From the NCBI RefSeq assembly GCF_015240255.1, contig NZ_CP061205.1:1695501-1759500 (forward strand): 64,000 nt of DNA, given 5' to 3'. The position numbers were made by a program, and so were the translations under genes. The notes under the pieces are model-generated. The model searched no databases, was not told the origin of the DNA, and saw nothing but the letters and a program-made list of their open reading frames with translations. The stretch comes from Kordiimonas pumila (lineage in GTDB: Bacteria; Pseudomonadota; Alphaproteobacteria; Sphingomonadales; Kordiimonadaceae). Shown here piece after piece: positions 1 through 8,249 of this stretch (the stretch's first letter is position 1; each line of letters begins with the position of its first letter).

Positions 1-2
1 AT

Positions 3-1460
3 AACCTGATGGTTGCGCCGCAACTAAACCCGGCATTGCAAGCTTTCCCTAACGGATGCCTTGATCCCGCGGGCGCGGCCGTTGGCGGTGAAGCCTGCTA
101 TAACAGCCAGTGGATAAGTGACGATCCAAATGTTACTTATGGCACCTACGATGTGTACTCAAATGTAGATGTCTGGGGGCTTTCTGCTACTATGAGCTAT
201 CAGGTAAGTGATACATTCGAGATTAAGTCGATCACTGCTTACCGCGATCTGGATAGCGAATTTGCCCGTGACGGTGATGGCTCCCCGCTTCAGATTAATG
301 CGACTGAAGATGTTTTTACATACCGCCAGTGGAGTGAAGAACTACAGTTTCTGGGCACTGCCATGGATGGGCGTTTGAATTATATTGTGGGCGGTTTTTT
401 CTTTGATGAAAAAGGCCAGAACCCCAATATTGTTGACTTTGGCTTTGCCCGCTTCCTGAGCGGCGGTGATATCCACAATACATCTCTTGCAGGTTTTGGC
501 CAGGTAACATACGAACTGACAGATAGGGTATCTCTGACAGGTGGTATTCGTTACACAGACGAAACAAAGCGTTTTACGCCTAACCAGTATATTATCAGCA
601 CGTATACCGTGCCGTTCTTCCCGCCCTTCCTGCAATTCCAGCCGGGTGATGTGCTTACGACAACTGACCAGCAGGAAGCGAAAGCGAATGAGTGGACGCC
701 TCATGTTAACCTGTCTTTCCGGCCAAATGACGATGCAATGGTATATGCAAGTTATTCACGCGGCTTTAAAAGTGGCGGTTTTACGCAGCGTATTTTCCCT
801 GCAATTGCAACGCCGCCGTCTTTCGAGCCAGAAACAGTTGATGTTGTAGAAGGTGGTTTCAAGCTTGATACATTTGACCGGCGTCTGCGCCTTAATGGTT
901 CTGCTTATTATACATGGTATAATGATTTGCAGGTAACGGTGCCTGTCGGCGTGGCCCCAACAACACAAAATGCAGCCAAAGCACGGATCAAAGGCTTTGA
1001 ACTGGAAGCTACGGCTGTTCCTGTTGATAATTTGCTGGTGTCCTTTGCGGCGGGCTATACCGATGCCTACTATCTGGAACTTGATGGCCGTGTTAGCCCA
1101 ACGATTACGCTTGATAACAATTTCCCCGGCACATCAAAATGGACACTGAATAGCTCTGTTTCTTATGACATGGCGGTTGGAAGCGACATGATCCTGACAC
1201 CGCGTGTGGACTGGAGCTACCGATCATCATATTTCTTTGATGCTGAAAACCTTGTTGGGCAGGAGGGCTACCATCTTGTTAATGCAAGCCTGACGCTGGA
1301 GAATGAAACGGGTGGTTGGTCTGTGTCTGTGTTTGGTAAAAACATTGGCGGCACAGACTATTATATTCACGGTGAACAGATTATGGACCCAGCGGGCTTC
1401 CGTATGCTGTCTCCTTCTCGGGGCAGCGAATGGGGAATTCGTCTGGAGAAGAGCTTCTAG
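3..1460 (+). CDS. TonB-dependent receptor, C-terminal part (5' end outside window)
   Basis: This is the 3' part of an outer-membrane TonB-dependent receptor, which imports a siderophore, vitamin B12 or other large ligand using TonB energy. The reading frame is already open at the first base, so the signal peptide, TonB box and plug lie upstream; the ATG at 9 is not a credible start. The visible 485 or so residues look like the beta-barrel: alternating aromatic/polar strands, the typical YASYSRGFKSGGF strand near residue 250 of this fragment, and a terminal phenylalanine (LEKSF) expected for BAM-dependent insertion. The next gene starts 4 nt after its stop, so receptor and nitronate monooxygenase are probably cotranscribed. 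The ligand cannot be read from the sequence; the neighbours hint at an organic nitrogen compound, which is inference. Confidence 0.9.
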   Translation, partial: NLMVAPQLNPALQAFPNGCLDPAGAAVGGEACYNSQWISDDPNVTYGTYDVYSNVDVWGLSATMSYQVSDTFEIKSITAYRDLDSEFARDGDGSPLQINATEDVFTYRQWSEELQFLGTAMDGRLNYIVGGFFFDEKGQNPNIVDFGFARFLSGGDIHNTSLAGFGQVTYELTDRVSLTGGIRYTDETKRFTPNQYIISTYTVPFFPPFLQFQPGDVLTTTDQQEAKANEWTPHVNLSFRPNDDAMVYASYSRGFKSGGFTQRIFPAIATPPSFEPETVDVVEGGFKLDTFDRRLRLNGSAYYTWYNDLQVTVPVGVAPTTQNAAKARIKGFELEATAVPVDNLLVSFAAGYTDAYYLELDGRVSPTITLDNNFPGTSKWTLNSSVSYDMAVGSDMILTPRVDWSYRSSYFFDAENLVGQEGYHLVNASLTLENETGGWSVSVFGKNIGGTDYYIHGEQIMDPAGFRMLSPSRGSEWGIRLEKSF

Positions 1461-1464
1461 GATT

Positions 1465-2502
1465 ATGGCAGATACATATGTAAATGCCAGTGTCAGCAAC
1501 CGTTTCACGCAAGAGTATGGCCTTGCCCATCCTTTTGCGTGTGCGGGGCTTGCTTTTGCTGGAATGACACCGCCGCTTGCGATTGCTGTATCAAAAGTGG
1601 GTGCTCTGGGTGCTGTGGGCATTGGTAAAATGCCAGCCCCTTATATAGAGTTTTTGGTGAACAGCATTCGTGCTGCAACAGACGGTCCGTTCAATGTGAA
1701 TTTCATCACGATTTTCACAGAAGATAGCCACATTGCTATGTGCGAAAAACTAAAGCCTGCAGTGGTTTCTTTCCACTGGGGGCACCCGCCTAAAAGCTGG
1801 ATTAGTCGCTTGCAGGCAGCTGGAATAAAAGTGTGGGAGCAGGTTGGTTCTGTTGACGCGGCAAAGCTGGCCGTTGATGAAGGTATCGACCTGATTATTG
1901 CACAGGGCACAGAGGCCGGGGGCCATAACCTTGGCACACTGCCCTTGTTTGTTTTACTGCCGGAGATTATTGATGCTGTGGCACCTGTTATGGTGCTGGC
2001 AGCGGGCGCTATTTCAGATGGAAGGGGCGTTGCTGGCGCTCTTGCTATGGGCGCAGACGGCGTTTGGGTTGGCACCCGGATGGCTGCAACGGTTGAGGCT
2101 GATATTGTTGATAGTTACAAAACAAAAATGCTGCAATCAGAAGCAGATGATGCTGTTTTATCTTCGCTCTTTGGTAGGGATACGCTAGACTTTAACCCCA
2201 TGCGGTTGCTGCGAAACAAGATCGTTGAAGAATGGCAGGGGCGCGAAGAAGAGGCACCTGTTGATCCGTTTGCAGAAGAACTGCTGGGCACCATGAAAAT
2301 AGGTGATATGGAGCTACCTTTGCATAAGTTTAGTAATATGATGCCAATGAGCACCGCAACGGCAGATGTGGAACAAATGCCGCTTCTTGCGGGGCAGGGT
2401 GTTGGGCTTATTAAGACAATAGAACCTGCGGGTGTTGTCGTGGAAAAAATGATGGCAGACGCAAAAGCTATTCTTCAAAAACTTGGTAAGGCAGCAGGGT
2501 GA
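1465..2502 (+). CDS. Nitronate monooxygenase (2-nitropropane dioxygenase family)
   Basis: This is an FMN-dependent TIM-barrel enzyme of the NMO/NPD family, which oxidises alkyl nitronates to carbonyl compounds and nitrite; some members act on other substrates. It has 345 residues from ATG 1465. The frame is open further upstream, but that would run into the receptor gene, and ATG 1465 gives the usual N-terminus. Family signs are the early P-F-A-C-A-G-L-A-F-A-G-M segment, the flavin-phosphate motif AQGTEAGGH around residues 145-153, and GAISDGRG followed by GADGVWVGTRM. Its stop overlaps the amidase start by 4 nt (GTGA), which implies translational coupling. The general family call is safe; the true substrate is unknown. 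Confidence 0.88.
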   Translation: MADTYVNASVSNRFTQEYGLAHPFACAGLAFAGMTPPLAIAVSKVGALGAVGIGKMPAPYIEFLVNSIRAATDGPFNVNFITIFTEDSHIAMCEKLKPAVVSFHWGHPPKSWISRLQAAGIKVWEQVGSVDAAKLAVDEGIDLIIAQGTEAGGHNLGTLPLFVLLPEIIDAVAPVMVLAAGAISDGRGVAGALAMGADGVWVGTRMAATVEADIVDSYKTKMLQSEADDAVLSSLFGRDTLDFNPMRLLRNKIVEEWQGREEEAPVDPFAEELLGTMKIGDMELPLHKFSNMMPMSTATADVEQMPLLAGQGVGLIKTIEPAGVVVEKMMADAKAILQKLGKAAG

Positions 2503-3875
2503 GTATGCCGGATAGACCAATATACCAGTTAGACGGTGTTGCAGTACTTGCAGCCTTTAAAGAGGGCAGCCTTAGCCCGGATGGATATATGCAGGCGGTA
2601 GCCCCTGCTATAGCAAAAGCAAAAGAACTGAACGCCTATGTTTCGGGGGCAGAACAGTTTAGCGCTCTTGAAAAGGGTGGCATTTTGGCCTGCCTGCCTA
2701 TTTCTGTAAAAGACAATATTGCTGTAAACGGCGTGCCGACGACGGGCGCAACCGCGGCTTTTGCTACTTTAATGCTGGAAGAAAATGCGGCTATTACACG
2801 ACTACGTAAGGCTGGTGCTGTGATTGCAGGCAAAACCAATCTGCATGAACTGGCTTTTGGTATTACGGGTGCAAATGCGCATACAGGGCCTGCCCTAAAC
2901 CCTTTTGACCCATCAAGGCTTGCAGGGGGCAGTTCGAGCGGTGCGGCAATTTCAGTGGCTGTTGGTGCAGCGGCAGTTGCTATTGGCACAGATACCGGGG
3001 GGTCGTGCCGTGTGCCAGCGGCACACTGCGGTGTTGTTGGTTTTAGGCCCACAACAGGGCGTTATCCGGGGGGAGGCTATATCGCACTTTCTGCATCGCG
3101 TGATACGCTCGGTGTTATTGCCCGGTCTGTTATGGATATTGCGCTTGTTGACAATGTTATTATGCAGGCGGAAAATACCATTTCCGGCATGCCGCTACAG
3201 AATATCACGCTGGGTGCAGTAGCGCCCGAAAGCTTTGGCATGGGGTTTGATCCCGCTGTGGTTGAGGCCTACTCGAAAGCCTTGAAGTCACTTGAAACGC
3301 AAGGTGTGAATATTGTTGAAGCAGACCTTGGTGACGCAATAGCCATTGATGAAGCTTGTGGGTTTATCATTGCGGTTTACGAATCTGAAGCAAGCTTGAC
3401 CCGCCTTGCTGCCGCAAAGCTTGGGATCTCGCCGCTTGATTTTGTCGCCTCTATTAAAAGCCCTGATGTTAAAGGCCTAATTGCTATGCAGGGTGGTGTG
3501 GAGGCTATTCCAGAAAGTGTTTACCGGGAAGCAGTAGATACGAAACTGCCACAGCTTCGGCAGGCTTTTGCAAAGGTTTTCAACGTATCGGGTGTGGATG
3601 CGCTGATCTATCCAACAAGCTTGTTTTTGCCGCCGCCCGTGGATGTGGGGGAAACGATTTCAGTGGCAGGTGCCGATCTGCCCACTTTTCCAGCCTATAC
3701 CGCAACAACACGGCCTGACAGCATGTCTGGTCAGCCTTCAGTGTCGCTACCATGTGGCTTGGTAGAAGGGTTGCCAATAGGTTTACAGCTCGTGGGTGCA
3801 CGCGGTGATGATACCCGGCTTTTGACTATTGCAGCAACAATTGAAAAAGCCTTACCCGCACGACCGATCCCATAA
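2499..3875 (+). CDS. Amidase, amidase-signature family
   Basis: This serine hydrolase of the amidase-signature superfamily cleaves carboxamides to acid and ammonia. It has 458 residues, a usual length. The Ser-cisSer-Lys triad is visible: Lys71 in SVKDN, Ser145/146 in GGSSSG, and nucleophile Ser169 in DTGGS, with the family's glycine/serine-rich stretch between. I take the GTG at 2499, which overlaps the upstream stop as GTGA; an ATG two codons on (2505) is the alternative. The gene sits between nitronate monooxygenase and a PPOX flavoprotein and about 1.7 kb from a nitrilase, so an aliphatic or aryl amide substrate is plausible. There is no tRNA-dependent gatB partner nearby, which argues against GatA. 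Confidence 0.9.
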   Translation: MSMPDRPIYQLDGVAVLAAFKEGSLSPDGYMQAVAPAIAKAKELNAYVSGAEQFSALEKGGILACLPISVKDNIAVNGVPTTGATAAFATLMLEENAAITRLRKAGAVIAGKTNLHELAFGITGANAHTGPALNPFDPSRLAGGSSSGAAISVAVGAAAVAIGTDTGGSCRVPAAHCGVVGFRPTTGRYPGGGYIALSASRDTLGVIARSVMDIALVDNVIMQAENTISGMPLQNITLGAVAPESFGMGFDPAVVEAYSKALKSLETQGVNIVEADLGDAIAIDEACGFIIAVYESEASLTRLAAAKLGISPLDFVASIKSPDVKGLIAMQGGVEAIPESVYREAVDTKLPQLRQAFAKVFNVSGVDALIYPTSLFLPPPVDVGETISVAGADLPTFPAYTATTRPDSMSGQPSVSLPCGLVEGLPIGLQLVGARGDDTRLLTIAATIEKALPARPIP

Positions 3876-3888
3876 AGGACATGTGAAT

Positions 3889-4509
3889 ATGACTGATACA
3901 AATACACTTGAGAGCCTTGACGGACTGCGTGCCATCATTGGCGAGCCACACGAACTGGTCACAAAAAAAATTGTACCGTATCTGGATGACATGGCGCATC
4001 GCTTTATTGCGCATTCGCCTTATGTAATGCTGTCCACTGCCAGCAAGGAAGGCGTGCCTGATGTTTCGCCGCGTGGTGACGGGCCGGGCTTTGCCTATAT
4101 AGCAGATAACCATACGCTATATTTGCCTGAACGGCAGGGTAACAAGCTTGCTTTCAGTTTGCAGAATATTCTTGAGAACCCCAACGTTGCTCTCATGTTT
4201 ATCATCCCTGGCGTTGATGAGGCATACCGTGTGCATGGCACGGCGCGTATCATTAACGACCCGGTTATACTGGAGCGTTTAACAGCACGCGGCCAGCCTG
4301 CGTTACTGGCGCTTGAAATTAAGGTGAAACAAAGTTTCCTGCACTGTGGCAAGGCCATGAAACGTAGCCAGCTTTGGAAAGTGGACCCAAAAGAAACCAA
4401 AATGTCCTTCCGGTTTGGAGCAACTGTTGCACGCGAATCTGGCGGCGGCGATGAGGTTGCAAAAATGGTTGATCAGTTGGTTGAGGAAGATTACCGCGAC
4501 AATCTTTAG
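3889..4509 (+). CDS. PPOX-class FMN-dependent protein (DR_2398/MSMEG_1061 type)
   Basis: This is a split-barrel flavoprotein of the pyridoxamine-phosphate-oxidase-like superfamily, 206 residues. The ATG at 3889 follows an AAGGA element at a good distance; a longer reading frame would overlap the amidase. Characteristic stretches are DMAHRFIAHSPYVMLSTA, DVSPRGDGPGF and VHGTARI, matching what I recall of the DR_2398-like subgroup. Members bind FMN or F420 and reduce or oxidise varied small molecules; the reaction here is unknown. It is the last gene of the receptor-NMO-amidase unit, 13 nt after the amidase. Its stop overlaps the stop of the convergent NmrA-like gene by 4 nt. Confidence 0.82.
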   Translation: MTDTNTLESLDGLRAIIGEPHELVTKKIVPYLDDMAHRFIAHSPYVMLSTASKEGVPDVSPRGDGPGFAYIADNHTLYLPERQGNKLAFSLQNILENPNVALMFIIPGVDEAYRVHGTARIINDPVILERLTARGQPALLALEIKVKQSFLHCGKAMKRSQLWKVDPKETKMSFRFGATVARESGGGDEVAKMVDQLVEEDYRDNL

Positions 4510-5387
4510 CGTGTAAAGGTTTTCGCGGCGTGGGTGAGGTAATCAGAGAGGCTTTTAGGTTGCTTGCCTGTGAGATTTAAAACGGCATCACTGGTGTAAT
4601 TTTCCCCGCCTGCTGCACAGCATGTCATCAGGCTTGCCACTTGGCCTGCAAGCCAGCCATTTAAGCTTGCGCCGTGTTTAAGCAGGGTTGGCATTAGAAA
4701 TCGCGGCGGGCTGACATGGCGCACTTTGTGGTTTAGGGCAACTGTAAGACCAGCCGCAACCTCTGCCATAGTTAGGGTTTCGGGGCCGGTTAAAATATGC
4801 ACAGTGCCATCAAGGGACCTGTCTGTTAAAGCGCGTGCAGCGGCAACGGCTACGTCTTCGAGGTCAACAAAACCTATAGCACCGCGTTTGGTTGATGCTG
4901 GCAGAAAGCCACGTTTGATTGGTTCTTTGAACAGTTCGAGCGACTGGTAGAAAAATGTTGGTCGCAAAATAACATAAGGCAGGCCGGAGGCGATAAGGGC
5001 GTCTTCCACCGCGCCGTGCTGAACGCCAAATGACACTCTGGGTGACAGGCCAGCCGTTATGGCAGATATTTTTACTATTCGAATAGTACCCAGTGCCGCC
5101 GCTGTATTGATGAGTTGAATTTCCTGCGCTGCCATGCCGGGATGATCCCCGATAACAAGCAAGACTGTATCAACGCCGTTTAAGGCGCGCTTTACGGTTC
5201 TAATATCGCTAATGTCGCCGTTTATCACTTCAATTGGGAAGGGGTGACTGTGGGGTACGGCCATAGGTCGCCGTGTTAGCACCCTCAGCAAACCTGACAT
5301 TTCTGTGGTGCCTAGTTTTTGTAAAACAGCACCGCCTACGCGGCCTGTGGTACCTAGTAATAAGGTTTTATTTTGGGTTTCCATCAT
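4506..5387 (-). CDS. NmrA-like / atypical SDR NAD(P)-binding protein
   Basis: This 293-residue Rossmann-fold protein belongs to the NmrA/atypical short-chain dehydrogenase group. The N-terminus carries the dinucleotide-binding motif LLGTTGRVGGAVLQ (residues 10-23), followed by RPMAV at the end of the second strand. Later segments VDTVLLVIGDHPG, VKISAI and LRPTFFYQSL fit NmrA-like proteins, which act as NAD(P)H quinone reductases, isoflavone-reductase-like enzymes or redox-sensing regulators. The classical YxxxK pair is not evident. The gene is divergent from the nitrilase operon and converges with 4-nt overlap on the PPOX gene. Its role in the neighbourhood is unknown. Confidence 0.8.
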   Translation of the reverse strand: MMETQNKTLLLGTTGRVGGAVLQKLGTTEMSGLLRVLTRRPMAVPHSHPFPIEVINGDISDIRTVKRALNGVDTVLLVIGDHPGMAAQEIQLINTAAALGTIRIVKISAITAGLSPRVSFGVQHGAVEDALIASGLPYVILRPTFFYQSLELFKEPIKRGFLPASTKRGAIGFVDLEDVAVAAARALTDRSLDGTVHILTGPETLTMAEVAAGLTVALNHKVRHVSPPRFLMPTLLKHGASLNGWLAGQVASLMTCCAAGGENYTSDAVLNLTGKQPKSLSDYLTHAAKTFTR

Positions 5388-5452
5388 GCCTAATAGTTAC
5401 AGCAAAAATATTTGAGCGTCTTGGTTCATAAGGGACCTTAAAGTTTGCTGAA

Positions 5453-5467
5453 AGTGCACGATGCACT
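5453..5467. promoter_or_regulatory. Candidate operator, 15-bp palindrome
   Basis: AGTGCA-CGA-TGCACT is a perfect 6-bp-arm inverted repeat with a 3-nt centre in the divergent interval between the NmrA-like gene and nitrilase. It lies about 66 nt upstream of the minus-strand start and 99 nt upstream of the nitrilase TTG. Its position suits control of either gene. No regulator gene is adjacent, so the assignment is tentative. Confidence 0.35.
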
Positions 5468-5554
5468 GTGGTTCATATAATTGGCGCTGATAGCCAAGAC
5501 TTTTCAAATCTGACATGAAAATATTAGCTCTACTATTCATCATATTCTGTTTGT

Positions 5555-5560
5555 GGAGAG
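5555..5560 (+). promoter_or_regulatory. Shine-Dalgarno GGAGAG deciding the TTG start of nitrilase
   Basis: GGAGAG lies 5 nt before an in-frame TTG at 5566. The ATG at 5515 has no comparable site and would add 17 residues of unlikely hydrophobic sequence. The site therefore supports the later start. Confidence 0.7.
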
Positions 5561-5565
5561 AATTT

Positions 5566-6585
5566 TTGGCTAATGAGCTTCAAACATTTAAAGCGGCTGC
5601 CGTGCAAGCGGCCCCTGTGTATTATGACCTAAAAGCCAGCATTAAAAAGGCTGTTGGTCTTATTGAAGAAGCCAGTAAAAAAGGCTGTAGCCTTATTGCT
5701 TTTGGCGAGGCATGGTTGCCAGGGTATCCATTTCATATCTGGCTTGGCGCGCCTGCATGGTCCATGCAGTTCACCGTACCTTATTTTGATAACTCGCTTG
5801 ACCTGAAAAGTGAAGACTTTGCTGTTCTTTTAAAAGCCGCCGTAGACAATAGCATTATGGTTTCTATGGGATACAGTGAGCGGTGTGGCGGTAGCCTGTA
5901 TTTGGGGCAGTGCCTTATCGGCACAGACGGCAAGCTCATCTATGCACGCCGTAAACTAAAGCCAACACATGTGGAGCGCACCGTATACGGCGAAGGATAT
6001 GGCAGTGATTTAATGGTGTCGGATACTGGTCTTGGTAAGGTTGGTATGCTTTGTTGTTGGGAACACTTACAGCCACTTAGTAAATATACACTTTATAGTC
6101 AGAATGAGCAGATTCACATTGCTGGTTGGCCGGCCTTTTCCCTGTACCGTGAAAATGCTTATGCGCTTGGTAAAGAAGTGAATATGTCGGCTAGTCGTGT
6201 TTATGCAGTTGAGGGGCAGTGTTTTGTCATTGCAGCCAGCAGTGTCGTAACAGAGGGCTGCCTTAAAATGTTACATGCCGAAACGATGGTGCCTGATCTT
6301 TTAAGCCTAGGCGGTGGTTCCGCGATGATATTTGGGCCAGATGGCTGTGAACTGGCTGACTATTTACCTGAAACCGCAGAAGGCCTGATAGTCGCTGACA
6401 TTGACCTGAACCTTATCAAATATGCAAAAACGGTTGCAGACCCGGCCGGGCATTATGCCAAGCCTGAGGCAACACGCCTGCTATGGAACAAGGCACCTTT
6501 GCATGCAGTGGAAACAGCCGAACAAAAAGCAGATCATGTAACAAACATAGAGGGTGATAGCGATGATGACACAGGTGAGGCGTAA
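5566..6585 (+). CDS. Nitrilase
   Basis: This carbon-nitrogen hydrolase of the nitrilase branch hydrolyses nitriles to carboxylic acid and ammonia. From TTG 5566 it has 339 residues. The triad is clear: Glu48 in GEAWLPGYP, Lys132 in RRKLKPTHVER, and Cys164 in LCCWEHLQPL; the C-W-E context and the YGEGYG segment are those of true nitrilases rather than amidases or cyanide-only enzymes. The start at 5566 has GGAGAG at 5 nt and gives the normal N-terminus (ANELQTFKAAAVQAAP). The aldoxime dehydratase gene follows 2 nt after the stop, so the nitrile substrate is probably the product of that enzyme. The C-terminal tail is short and acidic (GDSDDDTGEA). Confidence 0.93.
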   Translation: MANELQTFKAAAVQAAPVYYDLKASIKKAVGLIEEASKKGCSLIAFGEAWLPGYPFHIWLGAPAWSMQFTVPYFDNSLDLKSEDFAVLLKAAVDNSIMVSMGYSERCGGSLYLGQCLIGTDGKLIYARRKLKPTHVERTVYGEGYGSDLMVSDTGLGKVGMLCCWEHLQPLSKYTLYSQNEQIHIAGWPAFSLYRENAYALGKEVNMSASRVYAVEGQCFVIAASSVVTEGCLKMLHAETMVPDLLSLGGGSAMIFGPDGCELADYLPETAEGLIVADIDLNLIKYAKTVADPAGHYAKPEATRLLWNKAPLHAVETAEQKADHVTNIEGDSDDDTGEA

Positions 6586-6587
6586 CA

Positions 6588-7655
6588 ATGGGTGATCATG
6601 CTACCATTGTCCCCCGCCGTTCTGCGCCGCCAGTTAATAGGCCAGATGGATACGAACCAACGTATGATGCTTTTGAGCCGAGGTTTGCCAGCCACGATTA
6701 TATCGTGCTGGTTGTGTTTGGGTTTGAGATGCCGGATGCACATTCAGCCCCGGGTGCCGTCAAGACCCGGTTGGAAATGTGCTTGAAAGCGGCGCCGCAG
6801 CCGGTAATTCGTGAAGCTGGCATAACGGCATCCAGCATTGGCCCGCACGCTGAAATGCATTTTGTTTACTGGAAAACAATCGCAGATTATGAAGCGTGGG
6901 TAAAAAATTCAGGCATTGAAGAAGTGTTCGGCGATGCCAGTTTATTGTCTGGTCAGGTTGGCCTGTGGCGGGAAATTTGTTTTTTGTCGCTAGACCACAA
7001 TGAAACATCAGGGTCACGTAGTGAAGAACTGTCCGGTATTGCCAATATTGCTGATCAAATGGCGATTACGCCGCATCATGGCTATTGGGGAAGTGCCCGT
7101 GACAGAATGGTGGCGGCAGCCGAAGATGGCCTAGCCTCAGATGCGCCTGTGCAGCCTGATGCGACAGACGGTAAAGGCCAGCGCATCACGGTTCAGGGGC
7201 CTGAAAATGCATGCTTTATTCGAAGTTCGCAGGACCTGTCCCGGGCTAACCCGGAGCAAAAGGAAATGTATTTTAGCACTGTGAAACCTGCCCTGATGAA
7301 TGGCTTAAGCTATCTGAAACATAACCCATCTGTCAGCGGGTGTTCTGGCGTTCGTTTTGTTGAGGAAGTTACGGAAGCAGGCCTTAAGTCTGAGCGTAGC
7401 TGTGTTACCGGCTTTTTTCGGTCGTTTGCAGATCTTGAGAACTGGACACACAACCACCCCACGCACCATGCCATTATGGCAAATTTTATAAACATGGTGC
7501 AGCACTGGCAAGGGCAGCCGGGGCTGCATCTTTGGCATGAAATAACGGTGTTTCCTAAAGCCACACTTTACGGCGACTATATTAACTGTTCGGCGGCAGG
7601 AACTTTGATGGCGGTTGGCATCCCTGTTTTACCCTCAGCCATACAGACGCCGTAG
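6588..7655 (+). CDS. Aldoxime dehydratase (haem-containing)
   Basis: This 355-residue protein resembles the haem aldoxime dehydratases (OxdA/OxdRE/OxdB), which dehydrate aldoximes to nitriles using ferrous haem. From memory of the Pseudomonas/Rhodococcus enzymes (Arg178, Ser219, proximal His299, distal His320), the counterparts here are Arg171 or Arg173 in HHGYWGSARDRM, Ser213 in FIRSSQD, His293 in HPTHHAI, and His314 or His317 in LHLWHE. The constant offset of about six residues supports the match. Each half has the ferredoxin-like strand pattern of the family. Two bases separate it from nitrilase and 24 from the AhpD-like gene. Together the first two genes convert R-CH=NOH to R-CN and then to R-COOH. 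Aliphatic versus aryl preference cannot be told. Confidence 0.88.
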   Translation: MGDHATIVPRRSAPPVNRPDGYEPTYDAFEPRFASHDYIVLVVFGFEMPDAHSAPGAVKTRLEMCLKAAPQPVIREAGITASSIGPHAEMHFVYWKTIADYEAWVKNSGIEEVFGDASLLSGQVGLWREICFLSLDHNETSGSRSEELSGIANIADQMAITPHHGYWGSARDRMVAAAEDGLASDAPVQPDATDGKGQRITVQGPENACFIRSSQDLSRANPEQKEMYFSTVKPALMNGLSYLKHNPSVSGCSGVRFVEEVTEAGLKSERSCVTGFFRSFADLENWTHNHPTHHAIMANFINMVQHWQGQPGLHLWHEITVFPKATLYGDYINCSAAGTLMAVGIPVLPSAIQTP

Positions 7656-7679
7656 TATTCAGTATAAAAAGGAAGAATG

Positions 7680-8240
7680 ATGTTTACGTATTTTGATAAA
7701 GAAACTGCACCTAAAGAGTCTGTAAAACAGATGGAACAATCTGTTGCCATCTTTGGGATGTTACCCAATATGCACCGTATTTTGGCGGGTGCCCCTGCAA
7801 CCTATGAAGCCTATAATACTGTTTATAATCTTTTTACCAAACACACGGAGTTTACACCGCTTGAAGCGCAGGTCGTGGTGATGACATCAAACCATGAGAA
7901 CCGCTGCCATTACTGCATGGCGGGCCATACTATGGGGATGAAGCTTGCCAAAATGCCAGATGACATTATCGAGGCCCTTCGGGAAGGTACACCTATTGCT
8001 GACCCCAAGCTTGAGGCGCTGCGTACTTTTACGAAAGAGCTTCTGGATAACCGCGGTCATATAGGCGATGATCGGCTACAGGCATTTCTGGGTGCGGGCT
8101 ATACAAAACGTCAAGCGCTAGAGGTTTTGTGTGGGCTGGCATCAAAGTTGATTTCAAATTTCACAAACGCTTTGGCGCATACAGAGGTTGATGCCCCGAT
8201 GAAAAAATATGAGTGGCAGCATCCGGCAGATCGCACATGA
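7680..8240 (+). CDS. AhpD-like / carboxymuconolactone decarboxylase-family protein
   Basis: This 186-residue all-helical protein has an AhpD-type redox motif, Cys76-x-x-Cys79 with His83 (NRCHYCMAGH), preceded by an acidic-histidine pair (NHEN). Members are peroxidase-like thiol reductants or CMD-fold enzymes. I prefer the second of two adjacent ATGs (7680), which stands 6 nt from AAGGA; the first (7677) is too close. It is third in the nitrilase-aldoxime dehydratase operon, 24 nt behind. It might protect the haem enzyme or remove peroxide or other by-products, which is speculation. Confidence 0.85.
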   Translation: MFTYFDKETAPKESVKQMEQSVAIFGMLPNMHRILAGAPATYEAYNTVYNLFTKHTEFTPLEAQVVVMTSNHENRCHYCMAGHTMGMKLAKMPDDIIEALREGTPIADPKLEALRTFTKELLDNRGHIGDDRLQAFLGAGYTKRQALEVLCGLASKLISNFTNALAHTEVDAPMKKYEWQHPADRT

Positions 8241-8249
8241 AAAACCTAT

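Noticed and set aside
3-8240. Genomic island carrying the nitrogen-compound genes
   Set aside because: No integrase, tRNA edge, repeats or insertion sequences, and no obvious change in base composition were seen.
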